A stretch of 54,628 nucleotides of DNA from Nitrospinaceae bacterium. GTDB taxonomy: Bacteria; Nitrospinota; Nitrospinia; Nitrospinales; JACRGP01. The position numbers were made by a program, and so were the translations under genes. Of this stretch, positions 1-7,346 are shown one piece after another (position 1 is the first letter of the stretch; each line of letters starts with the position of its first letter). The stretch lies in assembly GCA_029261575.1 (NCBI GenBank), contig JAJDBD010000119.1:1-54628 (forward strand). Direction: 5' to 3'. The notes beneath the pieces were generated by a model, which was not told the origin of the DNA, searched no databases, and saw only the letters and a list, made by a program, of their open reading frames with translations.

Positions 1-276
1 CATTTTGCTATTTTGACGAACGGCGACCTGACCTATTGTTGCGTGGATTATAACGGCGAGACGGCGGCGGGCAACGTGTTTGAAAGTTCCATCGTGGAAA
101 TTTTGAACAGTCCGGCGGTGATCGCGGCGGTGGAAGGATTCCAAAAATTCAAGGTAGTGCATCCGCATTGCCAGAAGTGTCTGGGCGGCAGTAGTTGGAT
201 AAAATCGGTCGGCAACCAGATCGGCTCCATAGTGATATGGAAATTTTTAAAGGACTTTTTCTACAAGAAAAATTGA
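1..276 (+). CDS. Radical SAM/SPASM-type protein, C-terminal fragment
   Basis: This open frame enters from the left edge in frame 1, so the start codon and the radical SAM core are outside the window. The visible 91 residues look like the tail of a SPASM domain: a Cys pair in LTYCCVDYNGE, then HPHCQKCLGG, which would ligate auxiliary iron-sulfur clusters. The G-N-V-F run followed by IVEILNSP is typical of the segment joining SPASM cysteines. SPASM proteins modify peptides or other substrates with an S-adenosylmethionine radical; the substrate cannot be told here. A second radical SAM protein lies at 1723-2790 on the other strand. The family call is fair; the function is unknown. Confidence 0.7.
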   Translation, partial: HFAILTNGDLTYCCVDYNGETAAGNVFESSIVEILNSPAVIAAVEGFQKFKVVHPHCQKCLGGSSWIKSVGNQIGSIVIWKFLKDFFYKKN

Positions 277-307
277 GGGAATCCCGCCGCAAGCAACAGA
301 GTATCAT

Positions 308-435
308 GTCATTGCGAGGAGTCCTTCGTCAGGCTCAGGACAGGCTCTAGCGACGCGAGGTTTCTCCCCCTTGCAAAGGGGGCTGGGGGGATTCTTCCTT
401 TCTGGAGTGCTTCGGCCAAATAGCCTCGCAATGAC
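308..435. repeat. MITE-like inverted repeat, copy 1 (interrupted)
   Basis: The element starts with GTCATTGCGAGG and ends with its reverse complement CCTCGCAATGAC, giving 12-bp terminal inverted repeats. Positions 410-443 match 28657-28690 in inverted orientation with one mismatch in 34 bases, so this is a dispersed family. The interior of this copy differs: it holds an extra CT-rich palindrome (CCCCCTTGCAAAGGGGGCT region, about 366-392), suggesting one short repeat landed in another. No coding capacity. Confidence 0.75.
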
Positions 436-477
436 GAACGCCCCAAGGGACGGGGTATTCAAATAAATTAAAATATT

Positions 478-554
<77 letters not shown>

Positions 555-560
555 GTATTG

Positions 561-602
561 AAAGGGGATAACGGGTGTCACGCCTGTTATCCCCTTTTTT
601 TT
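561..602 (+). terminator. Rho-independent terminator of tRNA-Pro
   Basis: Stem AGGGGATAAC(GGG) pairs with (CCT)GTTATCCCCT around a short loop and is followed by a run of T. It starts seven bases after the tRNA CCA. A closely related hairpin follows the tRNA remnant at 4116-4155. Confidence 0.9.
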
Positions 603-656
603 ATGAGAGCTTTGCTAAATAGGCCTTGAACAGAAAAAAGGTAAAATCATTATACA

Positions 657-791
657 CCCTCACCCAGCCCTCTCCCCTCAAAGGGAGAGGAATTATTTAA
701 GGTTTTTGTTTCGAGACCGCGCCTCAAAAACCTAAAGCAAAGCCCCGCTTTATTCCTCTCCCCACCGGGGGAGAGGATGAAGGTGAGGGGG
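657..791. repeat. Palindromic dispersed repeat in a gene-free stretch
   Basis: The left arm CCCTCACCCAGCCCTCTCCC and a right arm of the form GGGGGAGAGGATGAAGGTGA face each other about 90 bases apart. This type of CCCTCACCC/GGTGAGGG palindrome is common as a dispersed, non-coding repeat. It occupies most of the 392-base gene-free stretch 555-946; besides the tRNA terminator I see nothing else there. Confidence 0.65.
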
Positions 792-946
792 ATTTAATAA
801 GGCCGAAGGCGCTCCAATTTTGTTTAATGAGCAAGCCGAACCGTCAATTTATACTTATCAAAGCGCCCCTTTTATTATGCGCTTTTTCAAGATACGCCAA
901 TGTTTTAGGTTTTAAATTAATGACAGGATAGAATAAACCGTGGTCT

Positions 947-1621
947 ATGACGACGGGACAAAAACAAAAGACTGGTGCGAAAATAATGGGAAGCGAGCTT
1001 GATAAAAAAAAACGTACCCTAAAACGACTCAATTGGATTGGAGGGGGTTTTAGTTTTTTGTGGGTAATTATTTCTGTTTGTATTTATTTGAATTTTGATT
1101 CTCCAAAAACTTTGGGTGAATTAGGCGATTATTTTGGCGGATTTTTTGGCCCTTTATTTTTGCTTTGGGTTGTGATTGGTTATTACCAGCAAGGAACCGA
1201 ATTAAGATACACTGCGGAAATTTTGGAGGGTCAACAAAAAGCATCCGAAAGAGTGGCTGACGCGAACGAAGAAGACATTTTACTTAGAATGGCGGAATTT
1301 GAACCGCGCTTTAAAGTCGAGGCTAGGTTATGGATGGAAGGCAAAGTTGAATTTGAAATTGAAAATCTAGGAAATTACGCATCCGAAATTGAAGTAAAGG
1401 CTTACGCTAAAGACCTAAAAACCGAAATCACCCAAACTTATCTTGATTTTTCTCAAAAAACGAATATCTATATGTACTCTGATAAAATTAGTTCTTTTGG
1501 TGGTGAAGTAGACTTCCAAATTACTTGTGTGGACAGGATAAAGCGGAATCATATTTTTTCCGCGAAGCGTAACAATGAAGGCAAATTTGAAACAGTCAAA
1601 ATACCTTCACCCTCAAATTAA
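947..1621 (+). CDS. Two-helix membrane protein, function unknown
   Basis: The product is 224 residues. A lysine-rich N-terminus precedes a first membrane helix (about residues 29-49), then the motif LGDYFGGFFGPLFLLWVV forms a second helix (about 65-85). After this come YYQQGTELRYTAEILEGQQ, a polar amphipathic stretch, and a soluble C-terminal domain. The GDYFGGxxxPL helix followed by a Q/E-rich stretch recurs in many uncharacterised bacterial proteins, some annotated as putative phage abortive-infection proteins. That link is recall only. An internal ATG at 986 is an equally good start; neither has a clear ribosome site. The gene is AT-richer than its surroundings and lies inside the tRNA-Pro-bounded segment. 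Confidence 0.7.
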   Translation: MTTGQKQKTGAKIMGSELDKKKRTLKRLNWIGGGFSFLWVIISVCIYLNFDSPKTLGELGDYFGGFFGPLFLLWVVIGYYQQGTELRYTAEILEGQQKASERVADANEEDILLRMAEFEPRFKVEARLWMEGKVEFEIENLGNYASEIEVKAYAKDLKTEITQTYLDFSQKTNIYMYSDKISSFGGEVDFQITCVDRIKRNHIFSAKRNNEGKFETVKIPSPSN

Positions 1622-1722
1622 AAACCCGCCTCCTCTACCCCAATGAATGATCGCGGTTTCTGGATTGAAACCCCCAAGGGTTTAGGGAGGATGTAAAACT
1701 GGAGTATTCAGCTTTTTTCCCG

Positions 1723-2790
1723 TCAGGTAAAATTGTAGGCGAAGCAACCGCTCGAACATCGCACCATGTAATGCGGGCAGCTCTTGCAGGGTTCTTTCGG
1801 CTGGGCTTGCTCAAACACGTGGCTGAGGAATCGGGTGTGCATCTTCTTGACCGCCAGGTCGTTGACCTGCTGGTAGTCCGCAACGTTCCCCATCTTGAAG
1901 TTATGGAACGGGAAGCAATTGAAGCAATCGCCCTTGGCGTCGATGTCCATCGGGCTGTCGTCCGCGCAACCGAAATAATAATCGCGGTCCTTCCATTCGG
2001 TTATATTGGGCACGGGCTGGCTCCCGTGATAGAAAAATCGCTCGACCAGCGGATATTCCTCTTCATTGATCTGATCCAGCAAACAGGGCGGAAACGAACA
2101 GTCGAACCGGAAACCCAATTGCGGAAATTCTTTTAAAATGTCAATCATCATCCGGCCCATTTTGGGATAATCCCTGATAGGCAGGGAAACGTTTTCCTGC
2201 TCGCCGACGATGGGAAAGGCGGGACTGACCCTCACCTTGTAATGCTGGCCGGCGGGCAATCCCATCTCCTGGTAAATATCGTCTATCTCCTGGCATTGCG
2301 TCCGCAAGTCCTGCTTCACCGAATACAGGTTCAGGCTGAACATCAGGCTGGCGCCGTTTTCTCCAATTATTTCCTCCGCGACGTCCTGGCAACGCTGGCG
2401 ATTCTTTTCGCTGATGTTTTCCTTCGTCTGCCAGTTGAGCAATACCGTGAACTGGATGTTCCGGACAATACTTCCATTTGGACCGACCGTTCCGAGGATA
2501 AGATCGAGGACTTTGTCGGACATCAGCCCGTTGGTAAAAATCCCGAGGGTGGAAAACCGTTGCAGGTTTTCCAGAGTGGTGGTCAGGATATCGTTGAACC
2601 TGGGATGAAGCGTCGGCTCCCCTCCCATAAAGTTGATGAGCGACGCGTTCTTGACCCGCGGGAGAAGTTCCTTTTCATAAAAGTCGTAATCGATGGATTT
2701 GCCGGGGGTGTGCACGGTCTCTTCCATGTACTCGTCGGCAAAGCAGTAATTGCATTTTAAATTACAATAGCTATTTAAAATAATATTCAT
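1723..2790 (-). CDS. Radical SAM protein with SPASM-like C-terminus
   Basis: The product is 355 residues. The cluster motif is at the very N-terminus, CNLKCNYC (Cys9, Cys13, Cys16), and would bind the [4Fe-4S] cluster that cleaves S-adenosylmethionine. The FMGGEPTLHP motif follows at about residues 54-63, the usual GGEP of the fold. The C-terminal third has eight or more cysteines (C-A-D-D, CFNCFPFHN, CKSCPHY, CSSGC), a SPASM-like arrangement for auxiliary clusters. This suggests peptide or small-molecule modification, but no precursor peptide or transporter is adjacent. It stands alone, antisense to its neighbours, in the segment bounded by tRNA-Pro and its remnant. Confidence 0.85.
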   Translation of the reverse strand: MNIILNSYCNLKCNYCFADEYMEETVHTPGKSIDYDFYEKELLPRVKNASLINFMGGEPTLHPRFNDILTTTLENLQRFSTLGIFTNGLMSDKVLDLILGTVGPNGSIVRNIQFTVLLNWQTKENISEKNRQRCQDVAEEIIGENGASLMFSLNLYSVKQDLRTQCQEIDDIYQEMGLPAGQHYKVRVSPAFPIVGEQENVSLPIRDYPKMGRMMIDILKEFPQLGFRFDCSFPPCLLDQINEEEYPLVERFFYHGSQPVPNITEWKDRDYYFGCADDSPMDIDAKGDCFNCFPFHNFKMGNVADYQQVNDLAVKKMHTRFLSHVFEQAQPKEPCKSCPHYMVRCSSGCFAYNFT

Positions 2791-2896
2791 GCGCTTGATC
2801 CCCCGGATCGTTAAAAACCATCGGCTGAATGCGGCGATCGGCGTCCAGCAGACTCAATTGTCTTGTCAGGGCCGGTTGTCCAGAAGCCCTCAACCG

Positions 2897-2918
2897 GTTA
2901 ACCCGTTAACTCGTTAAC
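2897..2918. promoter_or_regulatory. Three phased GTTAAC palindromes
   Basis: GTTAAC occurs at 2897-2902, 2905-2910 and 2913-2918, an exact 8-base period, in the divergent gap between the radical SAM gene and the gene at 3025. Each unit is a 6-base palindrome. This may be a repressor operator or a short tandem repeat; no regulator in the window can be tied to it. Confidence 0.35.
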
Positions 2919-3024
2919 GGCGAAGTTGGATTTGATTTGAAGAAACCGGTCTGATATGTTCTTTGCATTATATAAGGGTTTTTCCGGCATTCCTTAAAAA
3001 ATCCCATAAAAAGCGCTTTTTGCC

Positions 3025-3972
3025 ATGAGCGGCGCTTATAAAATAAAAACCGGGCAAGCGCTTGCCAGCGTGGCGCTGGACCCAATCCGAAAAATTTATC
3101 CGAAAAGTTTTCCGAAAAAAATCATGCTAGCGTTCGCAAAAGATATCACCCAAGCCCAGACCGCCCTGCCCCAGGAATGTGAAGACGCCGAGTTAAAGCA
3201 GTACATGGACTACCAGGGCAAGCTGGATCACAAGCGTATCGCTTACTATTCGCTGGACCACGCTAAAAACAACCTGGCCCAAAAGATCAAAAAAGGCAGG
3301 AAATTTCCGGAGCAACTGGAAACCTTCCTTGAGGAAGCCTTTCCCATATCCAGTAAATTTGCCGACCCGAAAACCCTGCAGTCCATGATCCAGAAAATGG
3401 AAAGCGCGCACAGCTCGACCACCCACTGGTACAGGATGAATCCCTATTATTACGCCCTGTATTATGACTGCATGAAGGAATTCATAAAGGAATACAACCG
3501 GATGACGCAGGAGTCGCCTTCCCGCGCCGAGGTCTATTACATTTCCGAAGGCGAGGAAATCGACTTTGACGACTGGGTGTACCTTTACTTCGACAATCTG
3601 GATTTTCACATCGGCAGGCCGCTCGAGGCGAACCAGTATCCATTCGCCAAGCGAAACGTTGCCATTGAGGAAGAAATTTCCAGGCAAGAAAAAACCGGAA
3701 AATCTAAAGAAGAGATTTTGAGGGCAATCAGCGGAGAATTCGGAATCGACGAAATCTCCATCCATTTGTTGTCCGGCGAAAAAATCGGAGAAAAGGAGCT
3801 GGAGCTTTTTCACACCTCCGTGGACAATCCGATCTATGAATACCTGACCAAAAAGCAGGAAGGTAGCTGGGAATCGATGGACGGCGAATCGATCCTCGAC
3901 CAGGCCATCGCCATCGGGTCCCGCCTGAAAGTCTGGAAATGGAAAAAGCGCAAGCGTAAAATCCGAACCTGA
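3025..3972 (+). CDS. Hypothetical protein, 315 residues
   Basis: I do not recognise this protein. It is soluble, highly charged and mostly helical. It is rich in Tyr in the middle (NPYYYALYYDCMKEFIKEY), has an acidic stretch (GEEIDFDDWVYLYFDNLDF) and a very basic end (KVWKWKKRKRKIRT). No signal peptide or membrane helix is visible. The first codons are odd: residues GQALASVALDP are encoded by a dispersed palindromic repeat at 3053-3084. A downstream ATG at 3124 could be the true start, and neither candidate has a convincing ribosome site. The gene is the last one before the tRNA-Pro remnant and may be island cargo. Confidence 0.6.
   Translation: MSGAYKIKTGQALASVALDPIRKIYPKSFPKKIMLAFAKDITQAQTALPQECEDAELKQYMDYQGKLDHKRIAYYSLDHAKNNLAQKIKKGRKFPEQLETFLEEAFPISSKFADPKTLQSMIQKMESAHSSTTHWYRMNPYYYALYYDCMKEFIKEYNRMTQESPSRAEVYYISEGEEIDFDDWVYLYFDNLDFHIGRPLEANQYPFAKRNVAIEEEISRQEKTGKSKEEILRAISGEFGIDEISIHLLSGEKIGEKELELFHTSVDNPIYEYLTKKQEGSWESMDGESILDQAIAIGSRLKVWKWKKRKRKIRT
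3053..3084. repeat. REP-like palindrome inside the start of a gene
   Basis: GGCAAGCGCTTGCC (3053-3066) is a perfect palindrome and overlaps CCAGCGTGGCGCTGGACCCA (3065-3084). The second unit matches the repeat at 12332-12369, 25095-25114 and 39252-39271. The repeat sits in frame within the annotated start of the gene at 3025. Confidence 0.7.
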
Positions 3973-4070
3973 CTCGGCTATTATCTCTCCAGGTTATTTG
4001 ACGATAAGGGTCTGAACTCCCGGGGTCTCCTGGCTCATTTTATGAAATCCCGGACATGCTGATTTGACCT

Positions 4071-4108
4071 TTCGAGGGGCGGAGTTTCAAATCCTCTCAT
4101 CCCGACCA
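4071..4108 (+). pseudogene. Remnant of tRNA-Pro, 3' half
   Basis: Positions 4081-4108 repeat the T arm, the 3' acceptor strand and CCA of the tRNA at 478-554 with one change (GGAGT for GGAGG). This change breaks one T-stem pair. Weak similarity (CGAGGGGC for CGAAGGGGCC) continues to about 4071, and the 5' half is absent. It cannot make a tRNA. It is either an attachment-site repeat or a decayed gene duplicate. Confidence 0.85.
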
Positions 4109-4115
4109 GACGTCT

Positions 4116-4155
4116 AAAGGGGATAATGGGTTTCATGCCCGCTATCCCCTTTTTT
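4116..4155 (+). terminator. Copy of the tRNA-Pro terminator
   Basis: A stem of AGGGGATA-type sequence pairs with TATCCCCT and is followed by six T. It is the same hairpin as 561-602 with several changes, and sits at the same distance from the tRNA remnant. It may shield the next gene from upstream transcription. Confidence 0.8.
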
Positions 4156-4167
4156 AAATGGATCGCT

Positions 4168-4857
4168 ATGGAAAATTTAATGAATCTTGAAATTTTGCGC
4201 CGGGACGACCTTCCTCTCGGCGGGTTTGCGGGACTGAAAGAGCATCGTCTTGTCATGGACCCGAAGGCTTTTGGACCCTATGTCAACCCTGGGACCTGGC
4301 CGGGGATTGGGAATTTTGTTTATCTTGCCGACGCGCGGTTCGATCCAAAGGGCGAAACCCGAATGCATGATCACCGGGAAATCGACGTTATCTCCGTTAT
4401 GACGCTGGGCCGTATCGCCCATGAGGGATCGCTTGAGCATGGCCGGGAATTGCAGGCTTTCGACGTTCAGGTTCAGAGGGCCGGCGGCGAGGGATTCTCG
4501 CATAATGAAATCAACCCGGACGACGTCAAAAACCGAATGATTCAGTTATGGGTTCTACCGGACAACCCCGGGCAACCGGCGGGTTATAAAATTTACCACC
4601 CAAAACGGGGAGAGGTTCTAAAAGTTCATGGCGGTCCGTCAGGGCAAAATGAAACTTTTGACAACCATACTTCTATGGAAGTTGGGTTGTTGACTCCCGA
4701 ACAGACGATTGAAATCCCGCAGGAGTTTATCGCTTACCTGATAACCGGCAAAGGAACGGCCAATGGAAATGAAGTCGGGGAAGGCGACCTGTTTCGCGGC
4801 AAGCGGCTTGATTTTGAAGCGCGGGAAGAATCTCAAATAATTATCGTGCACGTTTAA
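4168..4857 (+). CDS. Pirin-family bicupin protein
   Basis: The product is 229 residues. The N-terminal cupin carries the pirin signature: ARFDPKGETRMHDHREIDVISVMTLGR is followed by HEGSLEHG and the ERAGGEG-like QRAGGEGFSHNEIN. The His and Glu residues in MHDHREID and FSHNE would hold one metal. The C-terminal cupin is less conserved. Known relatives such as YhhW have quercetinase activity; others act as redox or transcription cofactors, so the substrate is open. The frame is open back to 4126, but that part overlaps the terminator hairpin, so I start at ATG 4168; ATG 4180 is also possible. It stands alone on its strand. Confidence 0.85.
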   Translation: MENLMNLEILRRDDLPLGGFAGLKEHRLVMDPKAFGPYVNPGTWPGIGNFVYLADARFDPKGETRMHDHREIDVISVMTLGRIAHEGSLEHGRELQAFDVQVQRAGGEGFSHNEINPDDVKNRMIQLWVLPDNPGQPAGYKIYHPKRGEVLKVHGGPSGQNETFDNHTSMEVGLLTPEQTIEIPQEFIAYLITGKGTANGNEVGEGDLFRGKRLDFEAREESQIIIVHV

Positions 4858-4868
4858 GACACAACGAA

Positions 4869-5159
4869 TCATCCAAGTGGGAGATAAGCCGCCGCCAGAG
4901 CGGCTGCGACGCCCAGCCACAGGTTGCGCTGATGCCATTGCCAATATTTGAACCGGTCCCACTCCTCCTTCCCGCCCTCGAACAAAAACCAGTTTTCCAG
5001 CATCAGCCAAACCGGCGGCGCTAGGAACCAGGCGCCGAGGATGACCTCCCTCGGGCAACCGGTGAAATGCGACCGCGCCGTATACAATAGTCCGAGCGTC
5101 CAAACCGCCGGGGTCAATACCCTACGGATTTTTTGCCTGCTCCATTTGTTATTATTCAT
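4869..5159 (-). CDS. Small membrane protein, about 96 residues
   Basis: The family is not recognised. A basic N-terminus (NNNKWSRQKIRR) leads into two or three membrane helices: one around residues 13-30, one in VILGAWFLAPPVWLMLENWF, and one at the C-terminus (LGVAAALAAAYLPLG). A charged loop (EGGKEEWDRFKYWQWHQ) separates the last two. It converges on the pirin gene with an 11-base gap. Its 5' end (5123-5158) is repeated at 12376-12410 on the same strand beyond the metal efflux cluster, so the cluster probably arrived next to, or split, a copy of this gene. Confidence 0.65.
   Translation of the reverse strand: MNNNKWSRQKIRRVLTPAVWTLGLLYTARSHFTGCPREVILGAWFLAPPVWLMLENWFLFEGGKEEWDRFKYWQWHQRNLWLGVAAALAAAYLPLG
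5123..5158 (-). repeat. Left flanking direct repeat of the czc cluster
   Basis: This 36-base stretch encodes the first dozen codons of the small membrane protein. It matches 12376-12410 in the same orientation with about four mismatches and one missing T. GCCTGCTCCA and ATTATTCA are identical in both copies. Confidence 0.75.
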
Positions 5160-5220
5160 TGCTTGCTCTCACTCCCTATAACTTCCCCTCAGTTTGAATT
5201 GCCCCCCTTAAATAGTTCGG

Positions 5221-5254
5221 AGTCCGTTATATACTTTTAGACTAATTACGGACT
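5221..5254. promoter_or_regulatory. Inverted repeat upstream of the metal efflux genes
   Basis: AGTCCGT (5221-5227) faces its exact reverse complement ACGGACT (5248-5254). The half-site TTACGGAC at 5246-5253 occurs again at 5414-5421, seven bases before the ATG of the His-rich protein. Repeated half-sites next to a metal efflux operon suggest an operator, but no metal regulator is encoded in the window. The surrounding gap (5160-5428) is AT-rich and a plausible promoter zone. Confidence 0.4.
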
Positions 5255-5428
5255 TGAACACACACCTTCTTTCGAGATTTTTCTGCTTTGAAATTTTGAC
5301 TTTTTCAAACAATGAAACAAATCCAATAATATTGACGTTGCCCCCTATTCTATTAATTACCATAAATTTGCAAAACCCTTTGTTTTATTGTAACGTATAG
5401 TCTTCCTCATAACTTACGGACCTCAATC

Positions 5429-5917
5429 ATGAAGACTCGAGAAAAATTCTCCGCTTCCTTTGGAAGAAAGGATTTGAGGAAAGTTTGCCATGCTTTCCTC
5501 CTGCTCGGCGTCTTCAACCTGCTTTTTTTGCCCTGGGTGCATTTTCATCCGGAAAAAACCCATTCCCATCCGGATCAGATTGAAGCGCATCACCATCAGG
5601 GGCATTTGCATTCTCCGGAATTAGAAACCGTGGCGCATTTTTTCAATGCCCATCCGAAAGACCCGGCAACGGACGCCCCGTTGCATCATTCTCATTCTTT
5701 GCCGGAACACGATTCCGATAAAGCAGAGTATTCCATACTCACCCTAAATATATCCGGAAAAACGCCGACCCTGACCACTGTCGACAAGGGTTTTAGCGAC
5801 TTCACTCCGGCCGTCAATCTAGTTGGAAACTCAATCCTTCTTCATTTGCCTTCGACCTGGCACATATCCGTTTTTGATTTAAGTCCTCCCATGCGAGGCC
5901 CCCCTACCTCGATCTGA
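5429..5917 (+). CDS. Histidine-rich exported protein of the metal efflux cluster
   Basis: The product is 162 residues with about 18 histidines. A basic N-terminus precedes a hydrophobic segment (residues 20-37, AFLLLGVFNLLFLPWV), probably a signal peptide or anchor. His clusters follow: HFHPEKTHSHPDQIEAHHHQ, GHLHS and LHHSHSLPEH. The C-terminal part is ordinary and lacks histidine clusters. The likely role is binding Zn, Co, Ni or Cu in the periplasm before export by CzcCBA encoded next, 103 bases downstream. Such His-rich genes are known at the head of metal efflux operons, but I do not recognise a named family. No clear ribosome site precedes the ATG. Confidence 0.75.
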   Translation: MKTREKFSASFGRKDLRKVCHAFLLLGVFNLLFLPWVHFHPEKTHSHPDQIEAHHHQGHLHSPELETVAHFFNAHPKDPATDAPLHHSHSLPEHDSDKAEYSILTLNISGKTPTLTTVDKGFSDFTPAVNLVGNSILLHLPSTWHISVFDLSPPMRGPPTSI

Positions 5918-6020
5918 CTTTCCCTTAATTTTTTTCAAATTTAATTTGTAACCGTTTGGCCCAACGCAAGGTGTATGCCTTGTCTGTGGGTCGAACCTTG
6001 AAAGTCACAGGAACAATTCC

Positions 6021-7346
6021 ATGAATTGGTTTCTCAAGGGAGCGGTCTCTTTGATGGTTGCCGCTGTCCTTTGCACACAGAATGTCTCCGCACAAAATAT
6101 ATTGGGGTCGGTGGACGCCGCAAGCCTGACCGGCGGGTTAACTTTGAATCAAGTGATCGCCGAAGTTTTGCTCAAGAACCCCGAGTTGCAAGCGTTCTCT
6201 CTGGAAGTGCGCGCGCGCGAGGCGCGGACCCTGCAAGCCGGTTTATGGCCCAACCCTCAATTGCAGGTCCAATCGGAAGACATTACCGGCACGGGGGATT
6301 TCAACAGTTTTCGAAAAACGCAGACCACCGTTCAACTGAACCAATGGATTCGGTTGGGCGGCAAAATCGCCAAGAAGGAACGGGTGGCGGCTTTGTCCAA
6401 GGATTTAGCGCAGTGGGATTACGAAGTTCAACGAATGAACGTATTGACCCGCGCCGGTCAGGCGTTCATCGAACTGTTGACCCGGCAGGAGCAATTGAAG
6501 CTGGCCGATGATTTGATTCATTTGGCGGAAACCAATTTTAAGACTGTCTCCGCCCGTGTAGAAAGCGGCAAGGTTTCCTCCATTCAAGCGGTGAAGGCCA
6601 AGGTGGCGCTATCTAAAACCCGGTTGGATCGTGAAAAGGTTCTCAGCCAATTGCAGTCTGCCCGGCGTCGGCTGGGATTGAATTGGGCAGAACCCAATCC
6701 CCGTTTTGACACAGTCATAGGAGATATTTATACGGTCGAGGCGTTGCCTTCTTATGATGTATTACTCGGCCAAGTGGAGGGGAACCCCAACTTAACGCGT
6801 TGGGCGGCGGAGATGGAGCGTCGGCAAGCCAAGGTTGAATTCGAAAAGTCCAAGGCGATCCCCGATATCCAACTGCAAGGCGCTTTTCGCCGGATTGAAA
6901 GCGATCAGGCAAATACGCTGGTTATGGGCATAACGGTCCCCCTCAATATTTTCGACCGCAACCAGGGCGGGATTTCTGAGGCGCGTCATCGGTTGGCAAA
7001 GGCGGAGGCGGAAAAATCCGCCATCCGGCTACAACTGCAAACGATGCTGGCCGAAATATATAACCAATTGACTCTTTCCCATCGTCAGGCCACGGCGCTC
7101 AAAAATGAAATCCTCCCCGGAGCCCAAACTGCATTCGGCGCAGTGCAGGAAGGATACCGCTTTGGTAAATTCGGACTCATGGACGTTCTGGACAGTCAGC
7201 GGACTTTTTTTGAATCCCAGTCACGATACTTAGAAGCGCTGGGTAATTACCATAAAGCGGTTTTGGCGATTGAACGAATTATTGGCGAGCCTCTCGCGTC
7301 CTTCAATTTGATTTCAATAAAGCCCGATGGAGAACGGGAAAAATGA
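6021..7346 (+). CDS. czcC: CzcC-like TolC-family outer membrane channel
   Basis: The product is 441 residues, normal for the family. A signal peptide ends near residue 24 (VSAQ). Two outer membrane efflux repeats follow: the N-terminal one begins LTLNQVIAEVLLKNPELQAF and the second contains FEKSKAIPDIQLQGAFRR. Long coiled helices (EVRAREARTLQAG, AEAEKSAIRLQL) would form the periplasmic tunnel. It provides the outer membrane exit duct for the CzcB/CzcA pump. AGGAA lies about eight bases before the ATG. The stop codon overlaps the start of the next gene by four bases (ATGA), showing translational coupling. Confidence 0.92.
   Translation: MNWFLKGAVSLMVAAVLCTQNVSAQNILGSVDAASLTGGLTLNQVIAEVLLKNPELQAFSLEVRAREARTLQAGLWPNPQLQVQSEDITGTGDFNSFRKTQTTVQLNQWIRLGGKIAKKERVAALSKDLAQWDYEVQRMNVLTRAGQAFIELLTRQEQLKLADDLIHLAETNFKTVSARVESGKVSSIQAVKAKVALSKTRLDREKVLSQLQSARRRLGLNWAEPNPRFDTVIGDIYTVEALPSYDVLLGQVEGNPNLTRWAAEMERRQAKVEFEKSKAIPDIQLQGAFRRIESDQANTLVMGITVPLNIFDRNQGGISEARHRLAKAEAEKSAIRLQLQTMLAEIYNQLTLSHRQATALKNEILPGAQTAFGAVQEGYRFGKFGLMDVLDSQRTFFESQSRYLEALGNYHKAVLAIERIIGEPLASFNLISIKPDGEREK

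Noticed and set aside
4035-4256. Minus-strand frame opposite the tRNA-Pro remnant
   Set aside because: It contains GMRGFETPPLER, again the antisense of tRNA sequence, and lies opposite the pirin gene.
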